Positions 61,831 to 64,000 of a stretch of DNA of 64,000 bases are shown here, piece after piece. Where the stretch lies: contig WBMW01005750.1 of the NCBI GenBank assembly GCA_013396635.1, positions 171,538 to 235,537 of the forward strand. The letters are read 5' to 3'. The notes beneath the pieces are model-generated. The model searched no databases. It was not told the DNA's origin and saw only the letters and a list, made by a program, of their open reading frames with translations. Made by a program: the position numbers and the translations under genes. Origin of the DNA: Penelope pileata. Taxonomy: Eukaryota; Chordata; Aves; Galliformes; Cracidae. Within the stretch, counting starts at the first letter, position 1; the number at the start of each line of letters is the position of its first letter.

Positions 61831-64000
61831 GCCTCCAGTTATCTCTTCGCTGGGAATATACCCAGTAATTTCCAGCTCCGGTGGACTACAGTCCATGTGG
61901 ATAAAAGCTTCTCCCTCTACTCTCTGTTTGGTCATAAAGACTTAACTGTATAAAAAAATACCACTAAAGACTGGAGCTTAAGGAATCCAGTGTCCCTGCT
62001 CTTCACTTTGAGGTGTTAATCATTAGCCAATACTCTTATGTTATCGATGTCTCCCTACACTTCTTTGGAAATTCACTTCCTTGCAAAAGCCAGCCCTCTC
62101 ACATACTCCTCACAAGATCATTATCGCATCATTAAGTAAGGTCGGATCTGTTTGGAAGGAACAAGGCCAAATATCACTGTTATCTCCTTCTCCCTGCAAG
62201 GACTAGTTGGAGTGAGAGAAAGAAGCAAAGTCCAGACTTAGTGACCTACAAATGCTTCAGAGCTGCTTTGACACCATTGACTTCATTTTAGATGAAGTTC
62301 AACTGCACACCAGGCCCTCCCCTCTCTTAAGCATGGCCAGCTCTCTGGTTTCACAGCGAGGCCACCTGCACACACACGCTGAACCAGAGCTGCAGGACAC
62401 AGACGAGAACTCCTCTGTGAAAGCAGACATCAAGACCAATATCAAAGGTAATTTAAACCAGTCTATTTCTGAGGTATTGCCTTAAGGGGCACAAGCATTC
62501 TTTAATTAGGGTTGTGAGAGCACTGATGTTATCCATGTTTTAAGAATGATATGTCTTTTTCATTCCCATATCTCAGCCAGTACAGAAAGTGTGCTAGTGA
62601 CTCAGGACCATCTACAAGGTACTTGGAGCTTCTGAGATGTGACCACACCATTGAGGGAGAGGTTTTAAAACAGTTTTAGAAGGAGAAGAGGTGAAGTCTG
62701 ATCTATTGCAAGATCCAAAAACCAGTGCTGATTTGAAAATTCTTGCCAGCATCGAAGGCAAGTTACAGCCACTTATGGCAATGCTGAGGAGACCCTTCCC
62801 AGTGCCTTTTCCTCCTGTTTTGAGATGTAAAAAAAAAATCCTGTGATGTTGGACAGCCCAGAAGGAGGGGTCTGCTCCTTGCTGCATGCCAAACAAGCAT
62901 CGCACCAACTTGTTTCCGCTATATGTCACCCTGTCACCTTCCTGATGAGGCTGGAGATAATGAGATTGTTCATCTTTTTAATGCAACCTGGCCGTAGGAC
63001 TGTCCTTCTCCCAAAGTGAACGTCTTGGCCCAGCAAAGGGGCTCTGCACACGAGGCTGAGGCAGATTGCAGGTCAGGGCTGGCCTTGTGCGGGAGAGGTG
63101 GTGTGAAAAGATTTCTGCCAGCCCTGCAGCACACAGCATGGTGGCAGCAGCCTTTTGCCTGCCTTTTCCATCTCTTTTCCTGTCTCTTGACTGGGACAAA
63201 AGACACTTTTGCTCAGGATGTAGATCCTGCCTCTTTGTTACACATCCGCTGACATTACAGGGAGCCGCAGCCCAAGCTGCAGATATGCAGCATATGAGCC
63301 AGAGACTTCTATGTGGGATGCAAGATAGTTTATGGTATTTCTGGATTTTGATGGGAGGCTCAGCTGTTACGCAAACATAGCCAATTTTTCTCAGATGTTG
63401 GCCCTCCAGGCCGTGGAAAATATCCTGACCTATGTTTGCAGGGAGTTCAGTATGAAAACAGTCTCTTTGTGAGCCAAGGCTTCAGGACAGTACCATAACA
63501 AACAAAGAATTAGATAGCAATCACAGTGCATCAAGGCATTTTCCTCACCACTACAAGAAATGTGTACGCTTTGTAATGGTAGAAATCAATTGTTACAAGA
63601 CTAGAATTACGAGAGTTGCCCACAGAGCTGAGCCGTCGTGCGGAGGCGGGGAGGAAGGAGCCGCCCCTTGCTCCAGTGAGGCAGAGAAGTTTCATCCTGT
63701 GTGTCTCCCTGGTCATTTATAAAAGCTTTGCATAAGCAGAGCCACCACATTTTCTGATAAACTCCACTGAAAGCTATTTGTTCCTTGTCTGCATTTGTTG
63801 TAAGGAGATATGAGCTTCCCTGAGCAATTTGCGTTACAGAGAAATAGAAGCTGTTTACCAGGTAAGTAAAACTTTCCGAAGAAGAAATATCCATCAAGCC
63901 AGCCACAATCTTCCTGCTAGTATATAACAAATTATTCTCTTTTGCCTGAAAAGCCCTCTGTATTTGCGTGAACTCTCAAAGGCAGGCCATGAATACTGTT
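61831..64000. other. Mostly gene-free, with one weak exon candidate
   Basis: No recognised gene. An open plus-strand stretch at 62252-62447 ends in a good splice-donor context and is described in the findings. GC rises in 63000-63250 and around 63620-63680. Open frames there occur on both strands (for example 63066-63380 plus and 63607-63930 minus) without domains. Confidence 0.45.

Overview
The window looks like non-coding nuclear DNA from a bird, most likely a galliform such as chicken or a relative. The basis is the repeat content: four CR1 LINE 3' ends carrying the avian-type tail (TCACAGAA or ATTCTATGA repeats), two deleted mariner elements of the Galluhop kind, and two hAT-Charlie copies. 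It is AT-rich and densely interrupted by stops in all frames. I find no rRNA, tRNA, CRISPR, operon or convincing host protein-coding exon. It is best read as a gene desert or the inside of a very large intron. Two assembly gaps (22423-22498 and 46002-46236) sit in or at the edge of repeats.

Layout: 1.4-2.3 kb holds a GC-richer, strongly diverged tandem repeat of about 155 bp units. 12.9-13.8 kb is a hAT-Charlie element with both ends and the last part of its transposase. 14.4-14.9 kb (minus) holds a probable piggyBac-like transposase relic. 18.7-19.0 kb is a CR1 3' end. 22.4-22.55 kb is a purine-rich simple repeat broken by a gap. 24.77-25.0 kb is a second, inverted Charlie end. 25-45.8 kb is essentially featureless apart from microsatellites and a GC-rich patch at 37.3-38.2 kb. 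45.8-46.0 kb is a minus-strand CR1 end running into the second gap. 48.96-49.2 and 51.44-51.99 kb are two same-orientation mariner deletion derivatives. 54.6-55.85 kb holds a CR1 tail scrap and a longer CR1 with decayed ORF2.

The most interesting item is on the minus strand at about 60.4-61.8 kb. It is a decayed but colinear pol fragment of a Ty3/Gypsy-type LTR retrotransposon: reverse transcriptase, then RNase H, then the tether leading toward integrase. It is recognisable only when frames are followed across stops and frameshifts. Gypsy elements are poorly represented in bird genomes, so this is likely an ancient fossil. About 420 bp beyond it, on the plus strand, a 65-codon open stretch ends at a good splice donor (62252-62447) and is the only weak candidate for a host exon. 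All family assignments are from recognition of motifs in the translated sequence; no alignment or database search was possible.
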